Assembly (NCBI RefSeq): GCF_003719305.1
Contig: NZ_RARC01000013.1
Location: 97,309-161,308 of the forward strand
DNA: 64,000 nucleotides
From: Mycolicibacterium stellerae
Lineage (GTDB): Bacteria > Actinomycetota > Actinomycetes > Mycobacteriales > Mycobacteriaceae
Reading direction: 5' to 3'
Of this stretch, positions 8,898 to 17,939 are shown one piece after another; position 1 is the first letter of the stretch, and each line of letters begins with the position of its first letter. The notes below the pieces were generated by a model. It was given only the letters and a program-made list of their open reading frames with translations. It was not told the DNA's origin and searched no databases. The position numbers and the translations under genes are program-made.

Positions 8898-10124
8898 ATG
8901 ACTGCTGGACCTCTCGACAGAGTTCTCGTGCTCGACATTTCGCGGGCACTGGCCGGACCGATCGCGGCAATGATGCTCGGCGATATGGGCGCCCGCGTGA
9001 TCAAGGTCGAAGCTCCGGGAAGCGGCGACGACTCGCGGACCTGGGGCCCGCCCTTCGTCGGCCCCGAGGACGACTTGCAGTCCACCTACTTCATGTCGGC
9101 CAATCGCAACAAGGAATCGATCGTTGTCGACCTGAAGACCGAGTTCGGGCGAGATGCATTGCGCCGCTTGGTCTGCCGAGCCGACGTTCTCATTGAGAAC
9201 ATGCGTCCTGGCGCCTTCGACCGGTTGGGCTTCTCCGCGCAAGCGTTGGCGGATCTGAATCCGCGGTTGATCGTGCTCTCGATCACGGGGTTCGGTCACG
9301 ATGGTCCCGAGGGCCATCGCCCCGGCTACGACCAGATCGCTCAAGGTGAGGCCGGACTGATGTCGGTCACCGGTGAACATGGCGGCGCGCCCACCCGCAT
9401 CGGGGTGCCCATCGCCGACGTCTTGGCCGGAGTGCACGGCGCAGCCGGTGTTTCCGCGGCGCTGGCCAGTCGCGAGAAGACCGGACGTGGAATGGTGGTG
9501 CGGACGTCGCTGCTGGCTGCGGCCGTAAGCGTACACACCTTCCAGGGCACGAAATGGACCGTTGGCGGCGAGGTGGCGGCTCCCTCGGGCAACCATCACC
9601 CGCAGATCGCGCCCTACGGCAGTTTCCGTTGCGCCGACGGCTTCGTGCAGATCGCCGTCGGCAGCGAGCAAATCTGGCAACGTTTAGCGCCGCTGGTGGG
9701 GCTCGATGCCGCCGATCTTCGCTTTGCGACCAATACCGAGCGCGTCGCCAACCAGGCGGCCTTACAGGACGCGATCGAGACGAGCTTCGCCGACGGGACC
9801 CGATCGCAGGTGTTGGCAAGCCTGGAAGCCGCCGGCATTCCCGCCGGCGCGATCCGCACCCTCGACGAGGTCTACGACTGGGAGCAGACCCGCAGCCAGG
9901 GCTTGCTTATCGAGGTCGACCACAGTCTGGCCGGACCCATCCAATTGCCGGGACCCGCCCTGCGAATGGAGACGCCGCACGGGCATTCCCTGGTGCGCTC
10001 CGAGCACGAGGCGCCGCCGGCATTGGGTCAACATACGGAGCGAATTCTGGCCTGGCTCGGCATCGGCCGCGATCAGGAACTCACCGACGACGGTGAGCCG
10101 GAGTTCGCGGAGTTGCCTTCGTGA
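8898..10124 (+). CDS. CaiB/BaiF (class III) CoA-transferase
   Basis: A 408-residue class III CoA-transferase, which moves CoA between carboxylic acids through an aspartyl-CoA anhydride. The catalytic aspartate is in place (Asp145 in RPGYDQIAQG), as are the N-terminal ALAGPIAAMMLGDMGARVIK and the ENMRPGAFDRLG signatures. Start 8898 follows ACAGGAGAGG. It lies 139 bases after the aldehyde dehydrogenase and could activate the acid that enzyme makes. The true CoA donor and acceptor are unknown. Confidence 0.9.
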   Translation: MTAGPLDRVLVLDISRALAGPIAAMMLGDMGARVIKVEAPGSGDDSRTWGPPFVGPEDDLQSTYFMSANRNKESIVVDLKTEFGRDALRRLVCRADVLIENMRPGAFDRLGFSAQALADLNPRLIVLSITGFGHDGPEGHRPGYDQIAQGEAGLMSVTGEHGGAPTRIGVPIADVLAGVHGAAGVSAALASREKTGRGMVVRTSLLAAAVSVHTFQGTKWTVGGEVAAPSGNHHPQIAPYGSFRCADGFVQIAVGSEQIWQRLAPLVGLDAADLRFATNTERVANQAALQDAIETSFADGTRSQVLASLEAAGIPAGAIRTLDEVYDWEQTRSQGLLIEVDHSLAGPIQLPGPALRMETPHGHSLVRSEHEAPPALGQHTERILAWLGIGRDQELTDDGEPEFAELPS

Positions 10125-10163
10125 TGACTTCCGCAAACCCGTCTCGACGATATCGTCTGCACC

Positions 10164-11150
10164 ATGGTCTGGAGCGAGCACGACCGCGAAGGTCACCGAT
10201 CAACTGACAGTGATTCCGCGAATCGCGCGGCACAGGCGATCGACGTGCGCTATGTGCGATCCGACGATCTTCGAATTCTGCTGGCGATAGCGCGCACCGG
10301 GCGACGACGAAGTGCTGCTGCCGCGCTGGGCATAGACCACACCACGGTGTCTCGCAGGCTGGCGTCGTTGGAGAAGTCCCTTGGTGTGCGGCTGGTGCAG
10401 AACGGCGCAGACGGGTGGGAACTCACCGAGATCGGCGCGGTGGTCGCCGAGCATGCCCGTGCCATCGAAGACGCCGTGCAGAGCGTCACGGCAGCGGCTC
10501 TGGGGATTGGGGAGAACAATCTTCGCGGCACCATCCGGGTAACCGCCCCGGATGGATTCGGCTCCTTGTTCGTCGCCCCGGCATTGGCGCGCATGCGCGT
10601 CGACCACCCAGATCTGGTGGTGGAACTCGCCACGGCGACGAGGAGCTTGAACCTGCACCAGTCCGGCTTCGACGTCGCAATCGCAGTCGGCACGCCGGTC
10701 AGCAGCCGATTGGTAGCCGAGCAGATCGGTCAGTATGCGCTCGGGCTCTACGCCAGCCGCGGCTACCTGCGGGACTTCGGCGAGCCGACCACGATGCAGG
10801 AGTTGCAACGCCACCCGCTCATCTTCTTCATCGACTCGCTGTTGCGGGTCGGCGATCTCGACCTGCATCGTCACCTGCCCGGTGTGACGGCAAAATTCAT
10901 GTCCACCAACATCTTCGCGCATCTGGCTGCCACCCAGGCCGGCGGCGGCATCGGATTGCTTCCGGCGTTCATGGGCGACCCGGATCCTGACCTCAGGCGA
11001 TTGTTGCCCGCCGACGTCGACGTGCGGTTGTCGTTCACACTGGCGGCCCGCCGGGAAAGCCTCACCAACCCTGCGGTCCAAGCCGTCCGTACCGCGATTC
11101 AGACGGAGGTGGCGCGCAGGCGCGCTGAGTTGTTGCCCCCCGTGACCTGA
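10164..11150 (+). CDS. LysR-family transcriptional regulator
   Basis: A 328-residue LysR-type regulator. The N-terminal winged helix-turn-helix (about 30-95) shows LAIARTGRRRSAAAALGIDH and TVSRRLASLEKSLGVRLV; the C-terminal periplasmic-binding-like co-inducer domain follows (about 118-320). It is embedded, same strand, inside the cluster it probably controls; the repeated 41-base block at 7069 and 11182 is its best candidate site. The first 25 residues are poorly conserved in type, so the true start may be internal. Confidence 0.88.
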   Translation: MVWSEHDREGHRSTDSDSANRAAQAIDVRYVRSDDLRILLAIARTGRRRSAAAALGIDHTTVSRRLASLEKSLGVRLVQNGADGWELTEIGAVVAEHARAIEDAVQSVTAAALGIGENNLRGTIRVTAPDGFGSLFVAPALARMRVDHPDLVVELATATRSLNLHQSGFDVAIAVGTPVSSRLVAEQIGQYALGLYASRGYLRDFGEPTTMQELQRHPLIFFIDSLLRVGDLDLHRHLPGVTAKFMSTNIFAHLAATQAGGGIGLLPAFMGDPDPDLRRLLPADVDVRLSFTLAARRESLTNPAVQAVRTAIQTEVARRRAELLPPVT

Positions 11151-11181
11151 CCGCTCGCCGCTGCCGACGAGGGGCAGGGTT

Positions 11182-11222
11182 GCGCACTTTCGCATCCCCG
11201 GTTCGCAGTTCCGATGGCTGCC
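11182..11222 (+). promoter_or_regulatory. Conserved 41-bp upstream block, copy 2
   Basis: The second copy of the block at 7069-7109, here 66 to 106 bases upstream of the 3-hydroxyisobutyrate dehydrogenase start. This copy contains TTCGCA twice with a 14-base period. It is a likely LysR-type operator or shared promoter element. Confidence 0.5.
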
Positions 11223-11287
11223 GGTGGTACCCCCACGCGGGCATGGTGGGTGAACATCGACGTGTCCTCACCGATCAAGGAGAAAAC

Positions 11288-12163
11288 ATGACGACGATCG
11301 CCTTCCTCGGCCTCGGCAATATGGGCGGCCCGATGGCAGCTCGCCTAGTCGCAGCCGGCCACGCGGTACGCGGCTTCGACCTCGTCGCCGAACTGCGAGA
11401 AGCCGCGAAGGCCAACGGCGCGAACGTCTTCGACAGCGGCCACGCTGCGGTCACCGGTGCCGACGTGGTGATCACCTCCCTTCCGAACGGTGCCATCGTC
11501 AAGTCGTGCTACGACCAGTTCCTCCCCGCTGCCGATGTGGGCGCGCTGCTCATCGACACCTCGACCATTTCGGTCGACGACGCTCGTGACATCCACGCCA
11601 AGGCTGCCGAACGCGGCCTCGCTCAAATCGACGCCCCGGTGTCGGGCGGGGTGAGAGGCGCCACCGCCGGTACTCTCGCGTTCATGGTCGGCGGCGACGT
11701 CGATGCCGTCGCGCGGGCCACGCCAATCTTGGAACCGATGGCGGGCAGGATCATTCACTGCGGTGTCGCTGGCACCGGCCAGGCGGCGAAGGTGTGCAAC
11801 AACATGGTGCTCGCCGTACAGCAGATCGCCATCGGTGAAGCCTTCGTCCTGGCCGAGAACCTCGGGTTGTCTGCTCAGGCTCTGTTCGACGTCATCACGG
11901 GAGCCACCGGCAATTGCTGGTCGGTGCACACCAATTGCCCTGTGCCGGGGCCGGTTCCCACCTCGCCGGCAAACGATCACTTCAAGCCGGGCTTCGCCAC
12001 CGCTCTGATGAACAAGGACCTGGGACTCGCCATGACTGCGGTCAACGCCACCAAGACGTGTGCGCCACTGGGTACTCGTGCCGCCGACATCTACGCCAAG
12101 TTCGCCATCGATCACGCCGACAAGGACTTCAGCGCCGTCATCGACCTGCTGCGCAACAGTTGA
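11288..12163 (+). CDS. mmsB: 3-hydroxyisobutyrate dehydrogenase
   Basis: A 291-residue beta-hydroxyacid dehydrogenase. It has the Rossmann loop FLGLGNMGGPMA at the N-terminus, the substrate loop DAPVSGGVRGATAGT, the catalytic lysine segment GQAAKVCNNM and the late PGFATALMNKDLGLA signature found in 3-hydroxyisobutyrate dehydrogenases. It would convert 3-hydroxyisobutyrate to methylmalonate semialdehyde in valine breakdown. Start 11288 follows AAGGAG. The next gene encodes a 3-hydroxyisobutyryl-CoA hydrolase, the preceding pathway step, which supports the name; the symbol is by analogy. Confidence 0.88.
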   Translation: MTTIAFLGLGNMGGPMAARLVAAGHAVRGFDLVAELREAAKANGANVFDSGHAAVTGADVVITSLPNGAIVKSCYDQFLPAADVGALLIDTSTISVDDARDIHAKAAERGLAQIDAPVSGGVRGATAGTLAFMVGGDVDAVARATPILEPMAGRIIHCGVAGTGQAAKVCNNMVLAVQQIAIGEAFVLAENLGLSAQALFDVITGATGNCWSVHTNCPVPGPVPTSPANDHFKPGFATALMNKDLGLAMTAVNATKTCAPLGTRAADIYAKFAIDHADKDFSAVIDLLRNS

Positions 12164-12199
12164 AGCATTCTGACCTCGACTACGTCTACCAGTGATTGG

Positions 12200-13246
12200 A
12201 TGCCACGCATGACGGCCGAAACCGCCGAGATACTCACCCGAGTGAACGGGACGGTCGGTTTCGTTACCCTCAACCGTCCCACGGCAATCAACTCCTTGAC
12301 CCACCCCATGGTCACCCGCCTGCGCCAGGTGCTCACCGAGTGGGCCGAGGATGGTGACATCACCGCCGTCGTGTTGGACGGCGCTGGAGAGCGCGGACTG
12401 TGTGCGGGCGGTGATATCGTCGCGATCTACCACGACATCCGCGATGAGGGCGGCGCCAAGACGCGCCGTTTCTGGTACGACGAGTACCTCCTCAACGGAT
12501 ACATCAGCCGCTACCCGAAACCGTATGTCTCCCTAATGGACGGCATCGTGATGGGCGGGGGCGTGGGCGTCGGCGCGCATGGAAACACCCGTGTGGTCAC
12601 CGAAACGACCAAGCTCGCGATGCCCGAGGTGGGGATCGGGTTCATTCCCGACGTCGGCGGCACCTACCTGCTGTCACGCGCTCCGGGGTCAACCGGGTTG
12701 CACGCCGCGCTGACCGGTGCACCGATGTCCGGTGCGGACGCCATCGCGCTCGGATTCGCCGACCACTACGTGCCGCACGACGCGTTGACCGGGTTCACGG
12801 CCACCATCGTCGCAGACGGTGTCGGGACGGCCCTGTCCGCGTATGCGGTGACACCCCCGCCGAGCGCAGTGGCCCAAAAGGACTGGATCGACGATTGCTA
12901 TGCCGGGCAGACGATCGCGGAGATCGTCTCGTGCCTGCGTCGTCACGACGCGCGGCTCGCCAACGGTGCGGCTGATACGATCACCGCGCGATCACCGATC
13001 GCTCTTGCGGTGACGTTGGAAGCCGTCCGTCGCGCCGGCGCGCTCGGGACACTGGAAGACGTTCTCGCGCAGGAGTATCGGACGTCCTGCGCTGCGCTCG
13101 ACTCACACGACTTCGTCGAAGGAATCCGAGCAATGGTCATCGACAAGGACCGCAAGCCGAAATGGTCACCAGCGTCGATGCCCGCAGTCACCGCATCGGA
13201 CGTCGAGGCGTACTTCACCGGAGTGGACGTCGAGCTGACGTTCTAG
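12200..13246 (+). CDS. 3-hydroxyisobutyryl-CoA hydrolase (crotonase family)
   Basis: A 348-residue crotonase-fold protein of the long HIBCH type. It has AGGDIVAIYHD, MGGGVGVGAHG for the oxyanion hole, MPEVGIGFIPDVGGTYLLS with the acid residues, and the C-terminal RAMVIDKDRKPKW motif that separates HIB-CoA hydrolases from ordinary enoyl-CoA hydratases. It would release free 3-hydroxyisobutyrate, the substrate of the upstream dehydrogenase, 36 bases away. Two in-frame ATGs (12200, 12209) are possible; neither has a clear ribosome site. Confidence 0.88.
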   Translation: MPRMTAETAEILTRVNGTVGFVTLNRPTAINSLTHPMVTRLRQVLTEWAEDGDITAVVLDGAGERGLCAGGDIVAIYHDIRDEGGAKTRRFWYDEYLLNGYISRYPKPYVSLMDGIVMGGGVGVGAHGNTRVVTETTKLAMPEVGIGFIPDVGGTYLLSRAPGSTGLHAALTGAPMSGADAIALGFADHYVPHDALTGFTATIVADGVGTALSAYAVTPPPSAVAQKDWIDDCYAGQTIAEIVSCLRRHDARLANGAADTITARSPIALAVTLEAVRRAGALGTLEDVLAQEYRTSCAALDSHDFVEGIRAMVIDKDRKPKWSPASMPAVTASDVEAYFTGVDVELTF

Positions 13247-13294
13247 AACGCGTGTGAAGCGATCCTCCTGGAGCGACCGCACCCCTCACTAGCC

Positions 13295-13322
13295 GACGGC
13301 GCGGCCTGGTGACCGCGCCGTC
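13295..13322. terminator. Bidirectional hairpin terminator
   Basis: A perfect 10-bp GC stem (GACGGCGCGG / CCGCGCCGTC) with an 8-base loop sits between two convergent genes ending at 13246 and 13385. There is no T-tract, which is usual for mycobacterial terminators. Confidence 0.6.
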
Positions 13323-13384
13323 GATGTGTTCAGGGCCTTGCCATTCGTCGAGCATTGCGGAGTGCTACTGATCCGCCTCCACGT

Positions 13385-14203
13385 TCAGCGCTGACGGTCG
13401 CGCCAGGCAAGCATCTCTTCGAGGATGGTGAAGTCGAATCCGCTGACGGGATCGGGGTGGATCTCCGTAGTGAACGTGGTCGCCCCGGCTTCGAGGTAGG
13501 CGTCGACGGAGTCCGCTCCGCGCCAGCTCACCGAGCGCTCGATGTCGCCGCCGGATCGGCCGGCCTGCTCGGCGAGTTCGTCGACGAGCTTGCTTGCCTT
13601 CTTGAACTCTTCGATGTCCAGGAAGTTGTGCCAGATGTCGGCGTGACGGGCTACGGCAGGCAGTGTGCGCTTGGCACCGGACCCTCCGAGGAGGATCGGG
13701 ATCTTGCGGACGGGCGGCGGAATCAGCTTGGCGAGTCGGTTTTCGATCCGTTGGAGGTTCTCGTCGAAGAGGTCGAAGCGAGACTTCCAGGTCCCAAAGT
13801 CGTAACCGTAGGTGGTGTAATCCTTTTCGTACCACCCGGCGCCGAGTCCCAGGATGAGGCGCCCGCCGCTGATGTGGTCGACGGTGCGCGCCATGTCCGC
13901 CAGGAGGTCTGGGTTGCGGTAACCGATGCCGGTGACGAGCAAGCCGATCTCGGCGCGGTGAGTGATCTCGCCCCAGCTTGCCAGCGCGGTCCAGCCCTCG
14001 AAGTTCGTCACGTCGGGCTGAACCTCGGCGAGGACGGGCTGGCCGTCCTCGAAGCCGCCGAGCGTTGGCTTGTGGAAGTGGTCGTAACCGAAGATCAGGT
14101 CTGTGCCGAGGTCTTCGGCGTGACGAATGGCGGTCCGCCAGCTGGCGTAGTCGGGTGCGTCATCGGGTCCAATTTGGACACCGATGCGAATGGGTCGGGT
14201 CAT
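13385..14203 (-). CDS. LLM-class (probably F420-dependent) oxidoreductase
   Basis: A 272-residue luciferase-like TIM-barrel oxidoreductase. The order IGVQIGPDDAPDY, LIFGYDHFHKP, DMARTVDHISGGRLILGLG and GWYEKDYTTYGYDFG matches F420-dependent LLM enzymes of actinobacteria. Start 14203 is supported by GAGAGGACC upstream; an upstream 159-base extension in frame looks non-coding. It stands alone, convergent with the HIB-CoA hydrolase. Substrate unknown. Confidence 0.82.
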   Translation of the reverse strand: MTRPIRIGVQIGPDDAPDYASWRTAIRHAEDLGTDLIFGYDHFHKPTLGGFEDGQPVLAEVQPDVTNFEGWTALASWGEITHRAEIGLLVTGIGYRNPDLLADMARTVDHISGGRLILGLGAGWYEKDYTTYGYDFGTWKSRFDLFDENLQRIENRLAKLIPPPVRKIPILLGGSGAKRTLPAVARHADIWHNFLDIEEFKKASKLVDELAEQAGRSGGDIERSVSWRGADSVDAYLEAGATTFTTEIHPDPVSGFDFTILEEMLAWRDRQR

Positions 14204-14411
14204 GGTGGTCCTCTCGATGTGCTGGATGTTGAGTTGTGCCGAGGTCACCGAAGGTCTTCTCGCATCAAGTCTTTCGATCCTGCCGTCGCGATTGGACGTC
14301 GCCTGGGCGTGGGTGATTCCGGCTGAGGGTTGTATTCGCGAGGGTAGAGATGCGATCCCCACCGACCCTCTCTCGCGCCCATCGTGCGACCGCGATGTCT
14401 GACCTCTCCAT

Positions 14412-14447
14412 AATGTTCGAAGATATCAGGTGATTTCGAAATTGACC
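14412..14447. promoter_or_regulatory. Two TTCGAA palindromes between divergent genes
   Basis: The 598-base gap 14204-14801 has no recognisable gene. In its AT-rich part are TTCGAA at 14416 and ATTTCGAAATTGACC at 14433-14447, where TTTCGAAA directly abuts a TTGACC -35-like box. The layout recalls the promoters at 6675 and 26948, but the -10 is weak. It may drive the hydrolase to the right or the oxidoreductase to the left. Confidence 0.3.
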
Positions 14448-14801
14448 GTGGCGCGTGACGCCAGTCATAGCATTGATGCTGGTTAACGGGGGTCTTGTCC
14501 GAGCTGGTGCTCACCTGTGTGCGGGCAACCCGGTCGGCGGGACCCGTTGTCACTGCCTCTTCGCCGCGAGTGATCTGGCGCTGTGAGGCGTCCCCAGCCA
14601 GCGGTTATGAGCACTGGAGCAGGACGCTCCATGCCCCGGTGGCCCGAATCCAGGAAATTTCCTGTTTCAACCAATGGAATGCAGCTCCCGCGATTCCCGG
14701 AATGCCGCGATGCTGTGACGGCGAACACATCGACGTGAAGGAAGTGAGATGGGACCGACACCCCAGGCACCGGCATCCCCAAGCGGTGCGGTGGCGCCGC
14801 G

Positions 14802-15590
14802 GTGGCATCGCCAGTCCTCGTCGGTGGGGGCAGTGACGTGATCGCATTCGTCCACGGCGTACCGGAGACAGCGGCGATCTGGGGTCCGCTGAGGGAACGG
14901 CTCGGCGAGGAGTCCGTGGCCCTGCGGCTCCCGGGATTCGGCACCCCCCGCCCCGACGGCTTCGAGGGCACGAAGGACGACTACCTCGCGGCGATCGTTG
15001 CCGAGATCGAAACGCTCGACGGGCCGGTTGATCTGGTGGGACAGGACTGGGGCGGGTTGCTGACGTTGCGGGTGGCCACCACACGCCCAGAGCTGCTGCG
15101 GAGCTGGATCGCCGACTGCGCCTATTGCTTTCACCCGGACTTCGCGTGGCATCCGTGGGCGAAGGAATGGCAGACGCCAGGGCTCGGTGAAGGCCAGATA
15201 TCAGAGGGCAGAGGCATCCTGGTCGGCCCCAATGAGCTCCTGCGGACGCGCGTGGGCCAACAGACAGCTCGGGAGGTCATTGCCGCCCAGGACGACACCA
15301 TGCAACGGTGCATCCTCGATCTCTACCGCTCGGCGGCGCCGAACCTGTTCGCCGACTGGGGGAAACAGATCACGCAGTCAACGACGGCGCCCGGGGTGGT
15401 CCTGGTCACCGCCCTGGACTCCGAGGGCTCGGGGCCGGGCCAGCGGCTCGATCGGGAGGTCGCACAGATGCTCGGTGCGGGGATCGAGTTGTTCGAGAGC
15501 AGGGGGCACTGGTGGATGTTGGAGGACCCGGACGGCTCCGTTGACATGCTGCGTCGTTGCTGGGATTCGATCAAGGAAAGGGACTTTTGA
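14802..15590 (+). CDS. Alpha/beta hydrolase with aspartate nucleophile
   Basis: A 262-residue alpha/beta hydrolase. The nucleophile elbow is GQDWGG with Asp82, as in epoxide hydrolases and haloalkane dehalogenases; HGVPET forms the oxyanion region and the late GHWWMLE supplies the histidine. The shown start is a GTG; a second GTG at 14838, closer to a GGTGGGGG stretch, is also possible. It is separated from the quinone reductase by a single base, so the two are co-translated. Confidence 0.82.
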   Translation: MASPVLVGGGSDVIAFVHGVPETAAIWGPLRERLGEESVALRLPGFGTPRPDGFEGTKDDYLAAIVAEIETLDGPVDLVGQDWGGLLTLRVATTRPELLRSWIADCAYCFHPDFAWHPWAKEWQTPGLGEGQISEGRGILVGPNELLRTRVGQQTAREVIAAQDDTMQRCILDLYRSAAPNLFADWGKQITQSTTAPGVVLVTALDSEGSGPGQRLDREVAQMLGAGIELFESRGHWWMLEDPDGSVDMLRRCWDSIKERDF

Positions 15591-15591
15591 C

Positions 15592-16605
15592 GTGAAAGCA
15601 GGATGGTTCGAGGAGTACGGAGTTACCCGGGATGTCGTCAAAGTAGGACATCAGCCGGACCCGGCCCCACAGCCGGGTGAGGTCCTAGTCCGGGTCGAGG
15701 CGTCTGGTGTCAATCCGAGTGACGAGAAGCGGATCAGCGCCCAGCACCTGCTGCTCTCCAGCGATCAAAGCGGCGGCTACGGTGGCAGCTTTCCGCTGCA
15801 GATTCCGCTGAGCGACGGAGCGGGAGTGATCGAGGCCGTCGGTGACGGCGTGGACAAATCTCGGGTGGGTGAGCGGGTCTGGCTCTGGAACGCGCAGTGG
15901 GAGAGAGCATTCGGGGCAGCGGCAGAGTACACAGCGCTACCGAGCGAGCAGGCAGTTCAGCTGCCCGATTCCGTCGACTTCGTCGACGCCGCCAACCTCG
16001 GCATCCCGGCCCTAGCCGCGCACTATTCCGTCTTTTGCGACGGTCCAGTCGAGGGCCGCACCGTCCTCGTCACCGGCGGAGCCGGCGTGGTTGGCAGGTA
16101 TGCCATCCAGATGGCGAAGTGGGGCGGTGCGACCGTCATTGCGACGGTCAGCAATGACGCAAAGGCGACGCTCGCCCGTTCTGCAGGTGCCGATCAGGTC
16201 ATTGACTACCGGACCGAGGACGTTGCGGAGCTGGTCTTAGCGGCGACCTCTGGCGCCGGGGTGCACAGGATCGTCGAGGTCGACTTTGGCGGCAATCTCG
16301 CGGTCACCCTCAAGGTTCTTGGTATCAACGGGGTGGTGTCTGCCTACGGCTCGGCGGGGCAACCGGCGCCCGTCGTGCCGTTCTACACGATGATGTTCAA
16401 GGGCCACACGTTGCGAGCGCCGGTCGCTTACACCCTGCCGGAGGCGCACCGCAAGAAGGCGATCGAGGATGTCAATCAAATGATGTCCAGCGGAGTGCTC
16501 ACACACAACATTGGTCGCATCTTCCCGCTCGACGAACTCGCCGGCGCCCTCGAACACGTCGTGGACCCAGCGAAGGTCGGCAGCGTCGTCGTCAACCCGA
16601 CCTAA
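15592..16605 (+). CDS. Zinc-independent MDR, NADPH:quinone reductase-like
   Basis: A 337-residue medium-chain dehydrogenase/reductase of the quinone reductase/zeta-crystallin type. It lacks the zinc cysteines, has the cofactor loop VTGGAGVVGRYAIQMAKWGG, and ends with LDELAGALEHVVDPAKVGSVV. It would reduce a quinone or an activated double bond with NADPH. GTG start at 15592 follows AAGGAAAGGGAC and sits one base after the hydrolase stop; no upstream part of the longer frame is credible. Confidence 0.85.
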   Translation: MKAGWFEEYGVTRDVVKVGHQPDPAPQPGEVLVRVEASGVNPSDEKRISAQHLLLSSDQSGGYGGSFPLQIPLSDGAGVIEAVGDGVDKSRVGERVWLWNAQWERAFGAAAEYTALPSEQAVQLPDSVDFVDAANLGIPALAAHYSVFCDGPVEGRTVLVTGGAGVVGRYAIQMAKWGGATVIATVSNDAKATLARSAGADQVIDYRTEDVAELVLAATSGAGVHRIVEVDFGGNLAVTLKVLGINGVVSAYGSAGQPAPVVPFYTMMFKGHTLRAPVAYTLPEAHRKKAIEDVNQMMSSGVLTHNIGRIFPLDELAGALEHVVDPAKVGSVVVNPT

Positions 16606-16664
16606 GCCCCTCAGATAAGGACACCTGTCGCCGGTCACGGCGATGAAACAGGAGGAGATGAGAG

Positions 16665-17147
16665 ATGTCGAAGTTACTTGATCTGGTCAAGAAGCACGCG
16701 GCGGCTGAAGACATCCAGGACATCGATACGACGATGTCGACGTTCACCGAGAACTGCGTCTATACGATCCCCGCCATCGGCCTGAATATGCACGGCAAGA
16801 GGGAAGTTCGCGCCCACTACGAGAACACCTTCGCAACGTTTCCCGACTTCCGAACCGTCGACTCGATGTGGTGGGACCTAGAAACCGATGTGTTCCTGCG
16901 CTGTCAAATCGAGGGGACCATCTCTGGTGTGGAGTGGAATGGCTACGAGCCACCACCCGAGAAGGTGGGCACCAAGATGACCTTCTGGACCTTCACTCGC
17001 TTTCCACGAGCCGAGGACGGGCTCTTGCTTGGCGAAGAAGTGTGGCTCAATGGCAACGAACTGCTCGCGAACTTCGGTGTGCTTCCCTCCGCGGATGCCT
17101 TCGAAGTGGCCAAGGCGTACCAGATCCCACGGTTGGGCGCGGGTTGA
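16665..17147 (+). CDS. SnoaL-like protein, paralogue 1
   Basis: A 160-residue NTF2-fold/SnoaL-like protein beginning MSKLLDLVKKHAAAEDIQD. Typical features are the helix-strand run to NCVYTIPAIG, the GKREVRAHYENTFATFPDF segment, and a C-terminal EEVWLNGNELLANFGVLPS. A strong AGGAGGAGATGAG ribosome site precedes the ATG. A close paralogue lies 109 bases downstream, evidence for tandem duplication. Function may be isomerase, cyclase or hydratase-like; not decidable. Confidence 0.78.
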   Translation: MSKLLDLVKKHAAAEDIQDIDTTMSTFTENCVYTIPAIGLNMHGKREVRAHYENTFATFPDFRTVDSMWWDLETDVFLRCQIEGTISGVEWNGYEPPPEKVGTKMTFWTFTRFPRAEDGLLLGEEVWLNGNELLANFGVLPSADAFEVAKAYQIPRLGAG

Positions 17148-17256
17148 CGACTGCCGAACGCCACTCACGGCCCATGGCGGTGGCGGGTGAGTACGCGCTG
17201 ATTTTCCCAATAGCGCGCCAGGCTCTTGGCGCGCACACCCAAGAGAAAGGTCACTC

Positions 17257-17736
17257 GTGTCGAAACTGATGGATTTGGTCAAGGAGCACATCGCAGCAGA
17301 GGATCGGCAAGATGCCGAGGCCGTCATGACGACGTTCACCGACGACTGCATCTACAACCTCCCCACATTCGGACTGGCGATGCGCGGAAAGGAGGAGGTG
17401 TATGAGTTCTACAAGAACATGTTTCAGCAGTTTCCCGATTTCGGACACGTGGAGGAAGAGTTCTTCGAATTCGAGACCGGGGTCATGGTGAGAGTGCGAC
17501 ACGTCGCGACGATCATTGGCGGATGGAATGGCATCGAGCCGCCGCCGGAGAAGATTGGCACCAAGATGTACTTTTCAGCGCTGGCGCATTTCCCGCTGGC
17601 GCCGGACGGTCTGCTGCTGGGCGAAAACGTCTGGATGGACGGTAGTGAGATTCTTGCCGGATACGGCGTCGTACCCTCCGCCGACATCTTCGGGGTGGCG
17701 CAGGTGTTGCAACGGCCGGCCGTGCATCTGCAGTAG
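17257..17736 (+). CDS. SnoaL-like protein, paralogue 2
   Basis: A 159-residue paralogue of the preceding protein with the same skeleton: SKLMDLVKEHIAAED, GKEEVYEFYKNMFQQFPDF, EPPPEKIGTKM and LGENVWMDGSEILAGYGV. The two are colinear without gaps over most of their length. It starts with GTG after AGAGAAAGG. It is last in the rightward hydrolase-reductase-SnoaL-SnoaL run; an IS21-type element has inserted 140 bases past its stop, in what was its terminator. Confidence 0.78.
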   Translation: MSKLMDLVKEHIAAEDRQDAEAVMTTFTDDCIYNLPTFGLAMRGKEEVYEFYKNMFQQFPDFGHVEEEFFEFETGVMVRVRHVATIIGGWNGIEPPPEKIGTKMYFSALAHFPLAPDGLLLGENVWMDGSEILAGYGVVPSADIFGVAQVLQRPAVHLQ

Positions 17737-17939
17737 AGAACGACCTCGGATACCCCGCCCGTGGGGTCTAGGCGTATTCGCGGATGTATTTGAGCAACAA
17801 ACGATCTCAGTAGACATAGCCCGGTGCTGCCGTCCCCTTGGCCGGAGTCCTTCCACGGAGGCATCCGCTGGCTAGCTGTTGACGACGGTCCAAACCCGGG
17901 CCAAAAACGACGGTTGAAAACTAGGCCACGTGGTCGTGG

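Noticed and set aside
14204..14801. Possible small genes in the gap between the LLM oxidoreductase and the hydrolase
   Set aside because: Open frames are low in coding-like composition and resemble nothing known; AT-rich promoter features explain the gap better.
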